A stretch of DNA of 45,609 nt from Chloroflexota bacterium (GCA_021824575.1 JAKAKJ010000082.1:114211-159819), one strand, 5' to 3'; shown: positions 32,788-41,773, counted from the first letter of the stretch. Program-made: numbers and translations. Notes: generated by a model from the letters alone, not told the origin.

Positions 32788-33513
32788 TTACATTTGTTTC
32801 AGTACGGAAGGCAACTGGTCGAACGAGGTCAGCACCGGGCATTCGGCTTCGGGGAAGATTCCGCGCGGGTCGTAGAGTACCGGCTGAAGTCCCGCGCGAC
32901 GCGCACCAACGATGTCGGCAAAATAATTGTCGCCGACGTAAATGGCTTCCTGCGGATTCACATCCGCACGCTGGCAGGCATGGATGAAAATTTCCGGCTC
33001 CGGTTTCCATGCATTGACTTCGCCGCCCGCCATTGAGAAATCAAAGTATGGACTTAACCCGAGCGATTCGATCTCTACTTGAAATGGTTTTTCGCGATTC
33101 GAGATTACACCCATTTTGAATCCGGATGATTTCAACGCGGGCAAAAGCTGCATGACATCATCCGGCACGACGCTTGCGGGTTTATATGCCTCTTCCATGT
33201 AACCGTGAACTTGCGGGGCCAATTCCTCAGCTTGAGCTTTTGATGCGCCCAATGCAACCAATTGTCGGCGGCTGTAATGCAGCCAGAAATCCCGATTCTC
33301 TTCGGGATAAATTTTCTTATCGGCCTTCAGGTCAATCGAGTTGGCCCAATAATAATTTTCCCAGCGAACCGCGCGCACGCGATCTTCTTGATGAATGGGC
33401 AAACCAAGTTTGGCCGCGTAATCCGCAAAAACCTCCCCGCCGGAGGGAATGTTATGACGGAGCGTGCCGTCCAGGTCGAAGAAGATGGCTTTGACGCCAT
33501 TTGGTGAAAGCAA
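32788..33513 (-). CDS. HAD-superfamily hydrolase, probable TTG start
   Basis: 241 residues. Motif I AIFFDLDGTLRHN (nucleophile Asp and second Asp), motif II GVISNRE, motif III Lys in AWKPEPEIF, motif IV YVGDNYFADIVGAR. It is a phosphatase-type HAD with a helical cap; substrate unknown. No ATG is available near the start of the conserved region. TTG at 33513 has GGAGG 5 nt upstream and is preferred; the frame to 33582 would begin inside a repeat. It lies between malic enzyme and moaA on the same strand, but hairpins and a repeat separate it. Confidence 0.85.
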   Translation of the reverse strand: MLSPNGVKAIFFDLDGTLRHNIPSGGEVFADYAAKLGLPIHQEDRVRAVRWENYYWANSIDLKADKKIYPEENRDFWLHYSRRQLVALGASKAQAEELAPQVHGYMEEAYKPASVVPDDVMQLLPALKSSGFKMGVISNREKPFQVEIESLGLSPYFDFSMAGGEVNAWKPEPEIFIHACQRADVNPQEAIYVGDNYFADIVGARRAGLQPVLYDPRGIFPEAECPVLTSFDQLPSVLKQM

Positions 33514-33535
33514 AAGAACCTCCAAATTCAATTTT

Positions 33536-33656
33536 TTAAACACAAAGGACACGACCCTCAAAAACAAAGGGCAGGCGGGCACGAAGGAAAAAAGTAGGCA
33601 GATTTACAGATTTAGATATTGCTCCACTTTGTGCCTTCGTGTTTAAGGTCTTTGTC
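33536..33656. repeat. Palindromic repeat with CACAAAG / CTTTGTG ends (family C)
   Basis: AAACACAAAGGACACGA on the left and ACTTTGTGCCTTCGTGTTT on the right form imperfect inverted ends, with an inner CACGAAGG / CCTTCGTG pair. It shares vocabulary with the repeat at 16673-16752. Intergenic, between the HAD gene and moaA. Confidence 0.6.
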
Positions 33657-33665
33657 ACAAACGGC

Positions 33666-34670
33666 TCAACCGCCAATGTGTGACATTTCCACTTTGGGTA
33701 ACGAGGCCGTGTTTTCAGAGCGAAGTTCGGAATAACGATCACTGCGATTGTTCCACACACGCATAATGGATTGCGAGATTTCATCATCGCTCGCACCGCC
33801 GCGCAGCAACGCGCGCAGGTCATTTCCTTTCACGGCAAACAAACAGGTATAAAGTGCGCCTTCCGCGGAGAGACGCGCACGGTTGCAATCGCGGCAGAAC
33901 GGTTGTGTCACCGAAGCGACCACGCCAATCTCACCACTTCCATCTTTGTATCGCCAGCGATTTGCGACCTCGCCGCGATAGCTCGGCTCAAGCGGCTCAA
34001 GCGGCATTTCGGCATTGATCGTTTTGATAATCTCTACCGCCGGGACAACATCATTCATTCGCCAGCCGTTGGTGTTTCCAACATCCATGTATTCGATGAA
34101 GCGCAGGATGTAACCTTTCTTGCGAAAGAAACGCGCCATCGGCAAAATGCTGGATTCGTTCACGCCGCGCTTGACGACCATGTTCACCTTGATCGGCAGC
34201 AAGCCGACTTCGGCGGCGGCGTCCATTCCTTCCAAAACTTTTTCAACAGGAAAGTCCACATCATTCAACGCTTTGAAGGTTTCATTATCGAGTGAGTCCA
34301 AGCTGACAGTCACGCGTTTCAGTCCGGCATCTTTGAGCAGGCGCGCTTGCCTGGCGAGCAATGATCCATTGGTCGTCAGTGTGAGATCAACGTCAGGAAT
34401 GGCCGACAGCATGGAAATCAGAAGATGCAAGTCGCGGCGCACGAGCGGCTCGCCTCCGGTGAGTCGAATTTTTCGGGCGCCGAATCCGACAAAAATCCGG
34501 GCCAGACGCGTGATCTCCTCAAAAGTCAGGATTTCAGCGCGAGGCAGGAATTGGTAGTCCGGCCCGAAGATTTCCTTCGGCATGCAATAAACACAGCGAA
34601 AGTTGCACCGATCTGTGACGGAAATTCGCAAGTCACGCAGGGGACGATTGAGCGTATCTGTAAGAGGCAT
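33666..34670 (-). CDS. moaA: GTP 3',8-cyclase, molybdenum cofactor biosynthesis
   Basis: 334 residues, radical SAM enzyme for the first step of molybdopterin synthesis. N-terminal cluster motif [12 protein letters not shown] motif [21 protein letters not shown], and the C-terminal cluster [18 protein letters not shown]. It ends in the family's double glycine tail (SHIGG). Usual length. No other moa gene is within the window, so molybdopterin genes must lie elsewhere. The gene is divergent from the PIN-TRAM gene. Confidence 0.95.
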   Translation of the reverse strand: MPLTDTLNRPLRDLRISVTDRCNFRCVYCMPKEIFGPDYQFLPRAEILTFEEITRLARIFVGFGARKIRLTGGEPLVRRDLHLLISMLSAIPDVDLTLTTNGSLLARQARLLKDAGLKRVTVSLDSLDNETFKALNDVDFPVEKVLEGMDAAAEVGLLPIKVNMVVKRGVNESSILPMARFFRKKGYILRFIEYMDVGNTNGWRMNDVVPAVEIIKTINAEMPLEPLEPSYRGEVANRWRYKDGSGEIGVVASVTQPFCRDCNRARLSAEGALYTCLFAVKGNDLRALLRGGASDDEISQSIMRVWNNRSDRYSELRSENTASLPKVEMSHIGG

Positions 34671-34765
34671 GGTATATCACTTCATCAAAAAAACTAAAAA
34701 GCGCAGTTGGCTTCCCATTATAACTTTAACGGCTGGGCGAAACTCATATCCCGCTTATATCCTAT

Positions 34766-34794
34766 TTGACTGTATAGACCAGCCATGCTATTAT
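34766..34794 (+). promoter_or_regulatory. Promoter of the PIN-TRAM gene
   Basis: TTGACT (34766-34771), 17-nt spacer, TATTAT (34789-34794), about 49 nt before the ATG. Confidence 0.85.
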
Positions 34795-34842
34795 CTTGTT
34801 GTTTCTTGTGTAGTCTTGCACCTTATCAATAAAGGAGCTATT

Positions 34843-35931
34843 ATGAGCATCGAATTTTTTCTTCGCATTATCTTCATGATCATTCTTGCAATCGCGGGCG
34901 GATATTGGGGTTACGATCTTTCAAAGCTCAATCCGCCGGAAACCATTCGCTACATACTTGGAATTGGCCTGGTCGGCGCGCTGACTGGTTTGATCCTCAC
35001 GCCATATTTTACAACCCGCCCGGCACGCGCACTTCGTTCGCTTCTTGGACGAATAGCGGCAGAAACCCTTTTTGCCGGGCTCGCAGGCCTGGTTATCGGA
35101 CTCCTGACCGCCGCACTGTTGGCTTTTCCGCTTTCCCTGCTGCCGTCGCCGCTGGGGAACATCCTGCCCTTCGTCGGCGTGATCCTGTTCAGTTATTTTG
35201 GGGTGTCGTTGTTCGTGATGCGCCAGGGCGATCTGATGAGCCTGTTCGGCGCGTTGAGCGGACGCGGCGGCGAGGGAGGCTCCGGTTCCTCTTGGACGAA
35301 TCTCAACCGCACCATCTTACTCGATACCAGCGTCATCATTGACGGACGCGTGTCGGACATTGCCAAGACCGGCTTCCTTCCCGGTACGCTGCTCATCCCG
35401 CGCTTCGTGCTGAATGAACTTCAATACATTGCCGACTCGCCTGATGGCTTACGCCGCCAGCGCGGACGGCGCGGCATGGAAGTGTTGGCTGAGTTGCAAA
35501 AGCTTCCCAACATCCTCGTGCGCGTCAGCGACATTGACGTGGAAGGTGTGCGTGAAGTGGATGATAAACTCATCGTGCTTGGCAAACAGCTCAAAAGTCC
35601 CGTTCTGACCAACGACTACAATCTGAACCGCATCGCCGAATTGCAAGGTGTGACTGTGCTGAACATCAACGAATTGGCGAATGCTGTCAAGTCGGTTGTT
35701 TTGCCGGGCGAACTCCTGAAGATCAATATTTTCCAGGAAGGCAAGGAAATGGGCCAGGGCGTCGGCTACATGGACGATGGCACGATGGTTGTTGTCGAGA
35801 ACGGCAAGGATTACATCGGCGAATACCGGGATGTGCATGTTACGAAGGTTCTGCAGACTGCCGCGGGGCGCATGATCTTTGCCCGCGTGGAAGAAGAGGA
35901 TGGCAAGCGCAGAAAAACCAGCCAGGGATAA
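34843..35931 (+). CDS. YacL-type membrane protein with PIN and TRAM domains
   Basis: 362 residues. Four N-terminal membrane helices (roughly 5-125), a Ser/Gly linker, a PIN nuclease domain beginning ILLDTSVIIDGRVSD with further acidic residues in VDDKLIV and LTNDYNLN, and a C-terminal TRAM RNA-binding domain. PIN-TRAM membrane proteins of the YacL group are conserved in Gram-positives and Chloroflexota; an RNase role is expected but poorly defined. The start at 34843 is fixed by AAAGGAG; the longer frame from 34603 reads through the moaA promoter side. A repeat follows 5 nt after the stop. Confidence 0.9.
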   Translation: MSIEFFLRIIFMIILAIAGGYWGYDLSKLNPPETIRYILGIGLVGALTGLILTPYFTTRPARALRSLLGRIAAETLFAGLAGLVIGLLTAALLAFPLSLLPSPLGNILPFVGVILFSYFGVSLFVMRQGDLMSLFGALSGRGGEGGSGSSWTNLNRTILLDTSVIIDGRVSDIAKTGFLPGTLLIPRFVLNELQYIADSPDGLRRQRGRRGMEVLAELQKLPNILVRVSDIDVEGVREVDDKLIVLGKQLKSPVLTNDYNLNRIAELQGVTVLNINELANAVKSVVLPGELLKINIFQEGKEMGQGVGYMDDGTMVVVENGKDYIGEYRDVHVTKVLQTAAGRMIFARVEEEDGKRRKTSQG

Positions 35932-35935
35932 TATA

Positions 35936-36029
35936 TCATTGCGAGGGGTCGCGTGACAATCTCACGTAACAAGCGTTTGAATGTTGCATGTGATTGCTTC
36001 GTCGCCTGAAAATCGGCTCCTCGCAATGA
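35936..36029. repeat. Palindromic repeat with perfect 11-bp ends (family B)
   Basis: TCATTGCGAGG (35936-35946) and CCTCGCAATGA (36019-36029) are perfect inverted ends of a 94-bp element with internal GCGTGACAATCTCACG and TGATTGCTTCGTCGC. Related to 10433-10538. It fills the whole gap between the PIN-TRAM gene and cysS. Confidence 0.8.
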
Positions 36030-36047
36030 CATTAGGATCGAGCCATT

Positions 36048-37445
36048 ATGCTTCGCATCTATAATACCCTCACTCGCAAGAAAGAAGATTTCCAGACCCT
36101 CGAGCCAAACGTGGTCAAGATGTACGTTTGCGGCGTGACCGTCTACAATGACGCGCATGTTGGACACGCCATGTTCGCACTGGTCTTCGACATCATCCGC
36201 CGCTACCTCGAATATCGCGGCTACAAGGTCAAACACGTCATGAACTACACCGACGTGGACGACAAGATCATCAACCGCGCAAATCAATTGAAAGAAGACC
36301 CGCTCAAACTCGCGCAGCGTTACATTGACGATTATGCCCAAAACCTGAAAGACTTGAACATCCTGCCTGCGACCATCAACCCGCGCGCCACGCAGACGAT
36401 GGATGAGATTCAAACCATGGTCAAGGGACTGATCGAAAAAGGGTTCGCCTACGCGGCATCCAATGGCGATGTTTATTTCCGCGTCACCAAAGATCCCGAC
36501 TACGGAAAACTGTCCGGGCGCAAACTCGAAGATATGCAGGCCGGCGCGCGTATCGAGGTCGGCGAGCAAAAAGAACATCCGATGGATTTCGCATTGTGGA
36601 AAGCCGCCAAGCCCGGCGAGCCGTCGTGGGATTCGCCATGGGGCAAAGGTCGCCCCGGCTGGCACATCGAATGCTCGGCGATGAACCTTAAAGAACTCGG
36701 CGAACAGATTGACATTCACGGTGGCGGCAACGACCTGATCTTTCCGCATCACGAAAATGAAATCGCACAAAGCGAATCGTTCACTGGCAAACAGTTTGCG
36801 CGCTTCTGGATTCACAACGGCATGTTACAGCTTGGCGGCGAGAAAATGTCGAAGTCGCTCGGCAACATCATCAGCATCAAGGAATTTTTATCGAAGCGCG
36901 ATGCCGATGTGATGCGGATACTGGTGCTGACCGGAAATTATCGCGCGCCGTTGATCTTCAACGACGAGACGCTTGACGCGGCGGAGAAATCCATCGAACG
37001 CCTCAAGTCCGGATTTCGACCAGCCCAGCCCAACGCGAAAGGAATCCCGGCTGGCAGCGCATCCGAACTCACATCGCAAGCCGAAGCGACTCAGCAATCC
37101 TTCACGAATGCAATGGACGATGACTTCAACACGCCGCTGGCGATGGCTTCGATTTATGAACTGGTCAAAGCCATCAACACTGCGCGCGATGAAGGCGCAA
37201 CCGATGAACAACTCAAACCTGCACAAGCTGCTTTGCGCGAATTGACCAGCGTGCTCGGCTTGCGTTTGCAGGAAAAGAAAGGCTCCGGCGGCGCGGACAA
37301 GTTCATTGACCTGCTCGTGGAAATCCGCAGTGAGGTCCGCAAACAAAAATTGTGGGCGCTCTCGGATCAAATCCGCGATAAACTGAAATCCCTCGGCGTG
37401 ACGATTGAAGACAGCAAAGAGGGGACAACGTGGAGATGGAGTTAG
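36048..37445 (+). CDS. cysS: Cysteinyl-tRNA synthetase
   Basis: 465 residues, class I synthetase. Zinc Cys in [17 protein letters not shown] (with the HVGHA form of HIGH), [16 protein letters not shown], the second zinc part [14 protein letters not shown], and [10 protein letters not shown]. Full length and all catalytic motifs present. A TAGGAT at 36033-36038 would put the start site about 3 nt before the ATG. No T-box was seen, in contrast to leuS. The upstream space is occupied by a palindromic repeat. Confidence 0.95.
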   Translation: MLRIYNTLTRKKEDFQTLEPNVVKMYVCGVTVYNDAHVGHAMFALVFDIIRRYLEYRGYKVKHVMNYTDVDDKIINRANQLKEDPLKLAQRYIDDYAQNLKDLNILPATINPRATQTMDEIQTMVKGLIEKGFAYAASNGDVYFRVTKDPDYGKLSGRKLEDMQAGARIEVGEQKEHPMDFALWKAAKPGEPSWDSPWGKGRPGWHIECSAMNLKELGEQIDIHGGGNDLIFPHHENEIAQSESFTGKQFARFWIHNGMLQLGGEKMSKSLGNIISIKEFLSKRDADVMRILVLTGNYRAPLIFNDETLDAAEKSIERLKSGFRPAQPNAKGIPAGSASELTSQAEATQQSFTNAMDDDFNTPLAMASIYELVKAINTARDEGATDEQLKPAQAALRELTSVLGLRLQEKKGSGGADKFIDLLVEIRSEVRKQKLWALSDQIRDKLKSLGVTIEDSKEGTTWRWS

Positions 37446-37483
37446 TTAGTTTGGCGGTTGGATAGTTAAGTAGTTTGATAGTC

Positions 37484-37524
37484 AACTTCCGGGATGTTTG
37501 TAAAGCACCCGGAAGTTTTTGTTT
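37484..37524 (+). terminator. Terminator after cysS
   Basis: AACTTCCGGG (37484-37493) / CCCGGAAGTT (37508-37517), followed by TTTTGTTT. Confidence 0.9.
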
Positions 37525-37530
37525 CTCAAG

Positions 37531-37543
37531 TAAAATCACATCA
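37531..37543 (+). promoter_or_regulatory. Minus-10 box giving a leaderless rRNA methyltransferase transcript
   Basis: TAAAAT at 37531-37536; the A of the ATG at 37543 is exactly 7 nt downstream. No Shine-Dalgarno. The -35 region is poor. Confidence 0.5.
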
Positions 37544-38280
37544 TGAAAGAATTCATCTACTCTCGCAACGCTGTTTACGAAACCCTCCGCGCCAAACGAA
37601 GAGAAGTTTTTCGTGTCCAAATTGCAGAAGGCACGCAGGAGAAGGGCAGGCTCGATGATATTTTGAAGATTGCCAGAGGGCGAAAGATTCCCGTTGAGCG
37701 CGTCCCGCGTTCGCGACTCGACAAGATTCATCAAAACCATCAAAGCGTCGTCGCAGAAATCAGTGAATACCCCTACAGCGACGTGATCGAGATTCTCGAA
37801 TATGCTCGCAACAAAAGCGAATTGCCGTTTGTTTTGATCCTGGATTCTTTGCAGGACCCGCAGAACTTCGGAACATTGCTCCGCACCGCAGAAGTTGTCG
37901 GCGTGCATGGGGTTATCATCCCGCTGGCGCATACGGTCGAAGTGACTCCGGCGGTTGTCAACGCGTCATCCGGCGCGAGCGAGCATCTGCGGATCGCTCA
38001 ATCCAATTTATCCCAAACCATTGACGCGCTCAAAGATTCGGATGTCTGGATCGTTGGCCTCGATCAAAACGGCGAAACCATCGGCGAGAAAGCGGATCGT
38101 CACCTGCGCGGCGCAATTGGACTTGTCGTTGGAGGCGAAGGCGAAGGTCTGCGCGAGTTGACGCGTAAGAAATGCGATATGGTGTTGAAGCTTCCGATGC
38201 GCGGCCAGGTCGAATCGTTGAATGCGGCTGTCGCCGGTTCGGTCGCGCTATATCTCGCGTATCTCGCAAGAAACAAATGA
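37543..38280 (+). CDS. SpoU/TrmH-family rRNA 2'-O-methyltransferase (RlmB-like)
   Basis: 245 residues. An N-terminal substrate-binding domain (about 1-75: FIYSRNAVYETLRAK ... IHQNHQSVVA) precedes the SPOUT knot domain with LDSLQDPQNFGTLLRTAE, VVGGEGEGL and LPMRGQVESLNAAVAGSVALY. This is the RlmB type, which methylates a guanosine of 23S rRNA; TrmH-like tRNA methylation is the main alternative. Follows the cysS terminator; pairing of cysS with a SpoU methyltransferase gene is a common arrangement in bacteria. Confidence 0.9.
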   Translation: MKEFIYSRNAVYETLRAKRREVFRVQIAEGTQEKGRLDDILKIARGRKIPVERVPRSRLDKIHQNHQSVVAEISEYPYSDVIEILEYARNKSELPFVLILDSLQDPQNFGTLLRTAEVVGVHGVIIPLAHTVEVTPAVVNASSGASEHLRIAQSNLSQTIDALKDSDVWIVGLDQNGETIGEKADRHLRGAIGLVVGGEGEGLRELTRKKCDMVLKLPMRGQVESLNAAVAGSVALYLAYLARNK

Positions 38281-38290
38281 ATGTAAAATC

Positions 38291-38319
38291 GTAGGGGCGG
38301 AGCGTCGCTCCGCCCCTAC
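38291..38319. repeat. Perfect palindrome (family A)
   Basis: GTAGGGGCGGAGCG (38291-38304), one T, CGCTCCGCCCCTAC (38306-38319). Same type as the palindromes within leuS (14890-14923) and between the ABC exporter genes (43706-43735). It may also act as a terminator for the methyltransferase gene. Confidence 0.8.
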
Positions 38320-38341
38320 TACATAATTCACGGAGGCAACC

Positions 38342-39667
38342 ATGCCCGAAGCTACATTCCATTTTCCGCGCGGATTTCTATGGGGAACCGCAACCGCGGC
38401 GCATCAAGTCGAAGGCAATAACACCAACAACCAATGGTGGAAGTGGGAACAGGATGGACACACAATGGCAAAGTCGGGTCTGGCCTGTGACTGGTGGGGC
38501 GGACGCTGGCGCGAAGATTTCGACCGCGCCGCCGAAGCCGGCCAGAACGCGCACCGCTTCTCCGTTGAATGGAGCCGCATCCAACCCGCACCCGATAAAT
38601 GGGATGAAGACGCGTTGGAAAAGTATCGGGCTATGCTGCGCGGCTTGCACGAGCGCGGACTCACGCCAATGGTCACGTTGCATCATTTTACCGATCCACT
38701 CTGGCTCTCAGAAAAAGGCGGTTGGGAATCGGAAGACATTGTTTCGCTTTTCGAAAAGTTTGTTCGCAAAACAGTGGATGCGCTCAAGGAATATTGCACG
38801 CTTTGGTGCACGATCAACGAGCCGAATGTTTATGCACTCAGCGGATACCTCACCGGCGACTTTCCGCCGGGCGTTAGCGATCTCAAGCGCTCAATTCAAG
38901 TTGAAGCCAATATGGTGCGCGCTCATGTCGCCGCATATCATGCCATCCATCAAGTCCAGATGGAATCGCGCGTCGGCTATGCATTGCACTACCGCCCGAT
39001 GGTGGCGAAAAATAAATGGTCGCCGTTGGATGCGCTCATGCGGAACATCCGCTATGAGGGACTCAACATGGCGTTTCCGTCTGCGATCAGCACGGGCGTG
39101 TTGAAGTCGCCGGTCATGAAGGTCAATCTTCCTGAAGCCAGGAACACACAGGATTATTTTGGACTCAATTATTATTCCACCGATACCATTTGGTTCAACA
39201 TTCGCAAAGCCAATGAGTTGTTCACTGACAGCGGCTTTGAGAAGGATGCTGATTTCAGTGACGGAAATTACATCGCTAACGTGCCCGAGGGTTTTTATAA
39301 TTCGATCAAATGGGCGGTGCGGATGTATCCAAATACGCCGGTCATCGTGACCGAGAATGGCATCGAGTGTGCCGATGATCATATCCGCCCGCGTTATCTC
39401 GCACAGCATATTCATCAGATGTGGCGCGCGGTGAATTTCAACTGGCCGGTCAAAGGATATTTTCATTGGTCGTTGGTGGACAATTTCGAATGGGAGCGCG
39501 GCTGGAGTCAGCGCTTCGGACTCTGGGCATTGGACCCGGAGACGCAGAAGCGCACCAAGCGTCCCAGCGCGGACCTTTATGCGGCCATCTGCAAAGAGAA
39601 CGGGCTCTCGTCTGAGATGGTGCAAAAGTATTGTCCCGAAGTATTTGAAAAGATATTCCCAAGTTAA
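38342..39667 (+). CDS. Glycoside hydrolase family 1 (beta-glucosidase/galactosidase type)
   Basis: 441 residues, the usual GH1 length. Starts FPRGFLWGTATAAHQVEG; acid/base Glu160 in CTINEPN and nucleophile Glu338 in VIVTENG are present, as are HRFSVEWSRI and GYFHWSLVDNFEWERGW. It cleaves beta-linked glucosides or related sugars. No signal peptide, so probably intracellular and acting on imported oligosaccharides. GGAGG lies 6-10 nt before the ATG. No sugar transporter is adjacent. Confidence 0.93.
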   Translation: MPEATFHFPRGFLWGTATAAHQVEGNNTNNQWWKWEQDGHTMAKSGLACDWWGGRWREDFDRAAEAGQNAHRFSVEWSRIQPAPDKWDEDALEKYRAMLRGLHERGLTPMVTLHHFTDPLWLSEKGGWESEDIVSLFEKFVRKTVDALKEYCTLWCTINEPNVYALSGYLTGDFPPGVSDLKRSIQVEANMVRAHVAAYHAIHQVQMESRVGYALHYRPMVAKNKWSPLDALMRNIRYEGLNMAFPSAISTGVLKSPVMKVNLPEARNTQDYFGLNYYSTDTIWFNIRKANELFTDSGFEKDADFSDGNYIANVPEGFYNSIKWAVRMYPNTPVIVTENGIECADDHIRPRYLAQHIHQMWRAVNFNWPVKGYFHWSLVDNFEWERGWSQRFGLWALDPETQKRTKRPSADLYAAICKENGLSSEMVQKYCPEVFEKIFPS

Positions 39668-39725
39668 TTTGCGTTTTACGCTTTTCTTCCCCGCTTCAAA
39701 ACGCAAAGAACAAAATGTCATTGCC

Positions 39726-40616
39726 ATGATCAAAGATTTCAACACGCCGAAAGTCGTATGCCGTCCCGCCCTGCCGCTTGATAGCACCGATGTTTTCGAG
39801 TTCACCAAATTTATTTGGGAAGGTCATGATTACATCCAATACGTTTGGAACGAATGGTTTGCCGATCCGCACGGTTTGCTGGCCGTTGCTGAGTATGGCG
39901 GACGCGCGGTCGGCATGGCAAAAGTCACGCTGGTCTCCAAAGGTCAGTGGTGGCTGGAAGGTTTTCGCGTGGATCCGAATGTTCAGGGTTTGAAGATCGG
40001 CTCGCGCATCCATGAATACGTCAATGGTTGGTGGGACGAATACGGTGATGGCATGGTGCGATTAATGACCAGTTCGGAGCGCGTTCAAGTTCATCATTTA
40101 TCTGAACGAACTGGTTATCATAAAGTTGGCGAAGTAAACAGTTTCTCCGCTCCTGCACTCGATGAAAAAACAGATTCGTTTTCAACTGTTCGCCCTGATG
40201 AACTCAACGCCGCATTGGATTTTGCAATCACCAGCGAGCCCTATCAACTCAATCACAACCTGATTGACATTGGCTGGACACAGATGGCGCTTGACGAAAT
40301 ATCAATGAAACAATTGATTGCCGAGGAAAAGGTCTTTTGGTGGCACGGGCGGGGTGGGCTGTTCATCAAATGGGATGACAACGATGACGATGGAAATAAA
40401 GTGCTTGGCGTCAGCCTGCCCGCCTGCAAAATTGAATCCGTACCAGAATTGCTGACAAATATTCGCCGCTTTGCATCTGCAAATGGTTATGTATCTGTCT
40501 TTGGAATTTTTTATGTTGATCCGCAAATCGTATCTGCGCTGACAAAGGCAGGCTACAGCTTGCCGTGGGATTCGACGGCGTACATTTTCGAGCGGCGTCA
40601 TCCTGCGCGGCCATGA
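39726..40616 (+). CDS. GNAT-family N-acetyltransferase, two-domain
   Basis: 296 residues. The N-terminal half is a GNAT domain with WLEGFRVDPNVQGLKIGSRIHEYV (the acetyl-CoA-binding loop in RVDPNVQGLKIGSRI). The C-terminal half is diverged and may be a second GNAT-like fold. Target unknown. The ATG at 39726 starts the conserved region, but no clear Shine-Dalgarno is seen, so the start is less sure. Its stop overlaps the next start as ATGA, implying coupling to the phosphotransferase. Confidence 0.75.
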   Translation: MIKDFNTPKVVCRPALPLDSTDVFEFTKFIWEGHDYIQYVWNEWFADPHGLLAVAEYGGRAVGMAKVTLVSKGQWWLEGFRVDPNVQGLKIGSRIHEYVNGWWDEYGDGMVRLMTSSERVQVHHLSERTGYHKVGEVNSFSAPALDEKTDSFSTVRPDELNAALDFAITSEPYQLNHNLIDIGWTQMALDEISMKQLIAEEKVFWWHGRGGLFIKWDDNDDDGNKVLGVSLPACKIESVPELLTNIRRFASANGYVSVFGIFYVDPQIVSALTKAGYSLPWDSTAYIFERRHPARP

Positions 40617-41566
40617 GGCTCGAACTTCCACTTGATTTTGTTCAAACCATTCAGAATACTTTTAAAGAACGCGGCTATCAGTTTTTATCCGATCTTCCGG
40701 CGTTAATTGACGATGCCTCGCGTCGCTGGAGTCTGAAAAACATCCAGCCTGTTCCGAATCTTTCCTATAATTTCGTTGCGTTTGCAACGCGCTCTGCCTG
40801 CGCCAGTGCCGCAGGCACTGGTGAGCGGAGCGGCAAAGCCGCACAGTCGAAGAGCAATGTCGTTCTAAAAATTGGGGTGCCGAATCCCGAACTGACCAGT
40901 GAGATAGCCGCGCTGCGTTTCTTCGATGGCAGAGGCGCAGCCCGTTTGCTGGAAGCGGATGGAGCACGCGGCATGTTCCTGATGGAACGCGTCGAGCCGG
41001 GCAAAATGCTTGCATCGCTTGAGGATGATGACCGGGCAACCCATATCGCCGCGAATGTAATGTTGAATCTCTGGCGGCCCGCACCGACCGAAGGCGCGTT
41101 CATCAAACTGTCAGACTGGTTCAAAGGCTTCGAGAAACTGCGCGCCCGCTTCGAGGGGGGAACGGGTCCGCTTGAAAAAAGCCTGGTCGAGAGAGCAGAA
41201 CGGGCAGCCACCGAATTTTTCAGCGAGGATTACGCACCGATGCTTATCCATGGCGATTTGCATCACTTCAATATTCTTTTGTCGAAAGATAGTTGGCTGG
41301 CGATTGACCCAAAGGGCGTGACCGGGCCCGCTGCGTATGAAGTCGGGCCGTTGCTTATCAATCCGTGGAGCGACGAAACAAAAATATCGCAACACACCGA
41401 AAGGCGAATTGCGATATTGGCTGAACGGCTTGGCTTTGAGCACGAACGAATTTTGGAATGGGGCCTGGCGCACGCCGTCCTTTCGGCCTGGTGGAGTTTG
41501 GAAGAGAACAGCGAATGGAAATTTGCGATGGCGTTCGCCGAAATCTTGTCCGAGATAAAGCTATAA
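40613..41566 (+). CDS. APH(6)/hydroxyurea-type phosphotransferase
   Basis: 317 residues of the aminoglycoside/hydroxyurea antibiotic kinase family (streptomycin 6-kinase type). Catalytic MLIHGDLHHFNILLSKD and metal-binding LAIDPKGVTGPAAYEVG are intact, and the lysine strand is NVVLKIG. It is translationally coupled (ATGA) to a GNAT gene, so the pair could modify one substrate. The insert ACASAAGTGERSGKAAQSKS at about residues 61-80 lies between VAFATRS and NVVLKIG and coincides with two DNA palindromes, so it looks like an in-frame repeat insertion next to the nucleotide-binding strand. Drug resistance is not established. Confidence 0.8.
   Translation: MRLELPLDFVQTIQNTFKERGYQFLSDLPALIDDASRRWSLKNIQPVPNLSYNFVAFATRSACASAAGTGERSGKAAQSKSNVVLKIGVPNPELTSEIAALRFFDGRGAARLLEADGARGMFLMERVEPGKMLASLEDDDRATHIAANVMLNLWRPAPTEGAFIKLSDWFKGFEKLRARFEGGTGPLEKSLVERAERAATEFFSEDYAPMLIHGDLHHFNILLSKDSWLAIDPKGVTGPAAYEVGPLLINPWSDETKISQHTERRIAILAERLGFEHERILEWGLAHAVLSAWWSLEENSEWKFAMAFAEILSEIKL
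40796..40852. repeat. Palindromic insertion inside the phosphotransferase gene
   Basis: CCAGTGCC-GCA-GGCACTGG (40803-40821) and GCGGC-AAA-GCCGC (about 40830-40842) form two adjacent hairpins, followed by ACAGTCGAAGAG. The encoded residues interrupt otherwise family-like sequence without breaking the frame. Confidence 0.6.
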
Positions 41567-41571
41567 AACAC

Positions 41572-41597
41572 AACGGCCCCGCCTGGGCGGGGCTGTA
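41572..41597. terminator. Bidirectional terminator
   Basis: GGCCCCGCC / GGCGGGGCT stem with a TG loop. It ends the phosphotransferase gene and, on the other strand, the small membrane protein gene (GTTGTGTTTTAT tail). Confidence 0.85.
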
Positions 41598-41614
41598 TCT
41601 GCGAACCGGTACGA

Positions 41615-41773
41615 TTATTTATCAATGAAAAGAAGCACCGCGGAGGCAAGTGCAAAGATGCCGGTCAGGATGCCCCATAGCGACCCGCCGACCGATACGC
41701 CAAAGTAGGTCAAGCCCACAAACAGGAAGAACAAAATCATAGCCCATACAGAGTATTTGGATGGCATTTTCAT
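41615..41773 (-). CDS. Small two-helix membrane protein, 52 residues
   Basis: Begins MKMPSKYSVWAMI and is almost entirely hydrophobic: helices about 9-24 (WAMILFFLFVGLTYFGV) and 29-50 (GILTGIFALASAVLLFID), with Gly/Ser in the turn. AAAGGAG lies 8 nt before the ATG at 41773; the longer frame to 41875 lacks a ribosome site. No family recognised. It is divergent from the ABC exporter genes. Confidence 0.75.
   Translation of the reverse strand: MKMPSKYSVWAMILFFLFVGLTYFGVSVGGSLWGILTGIFALASAVLLFIDK

Noticed and set aside
34603-34842. 80-residue extension of the PIN-TRAM protein
   Set aside because: It overlaps moaA's 5' end and the promoter; AAAGGAG before 34843 decides the start.
35811-36815. 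334-residue minus-strand frame opposite cysS
   Set aside because: It is an antisense shadow of a clear CysRS gene, with His/Phe/Arg-rich sequence typical of reverse-strand translation.
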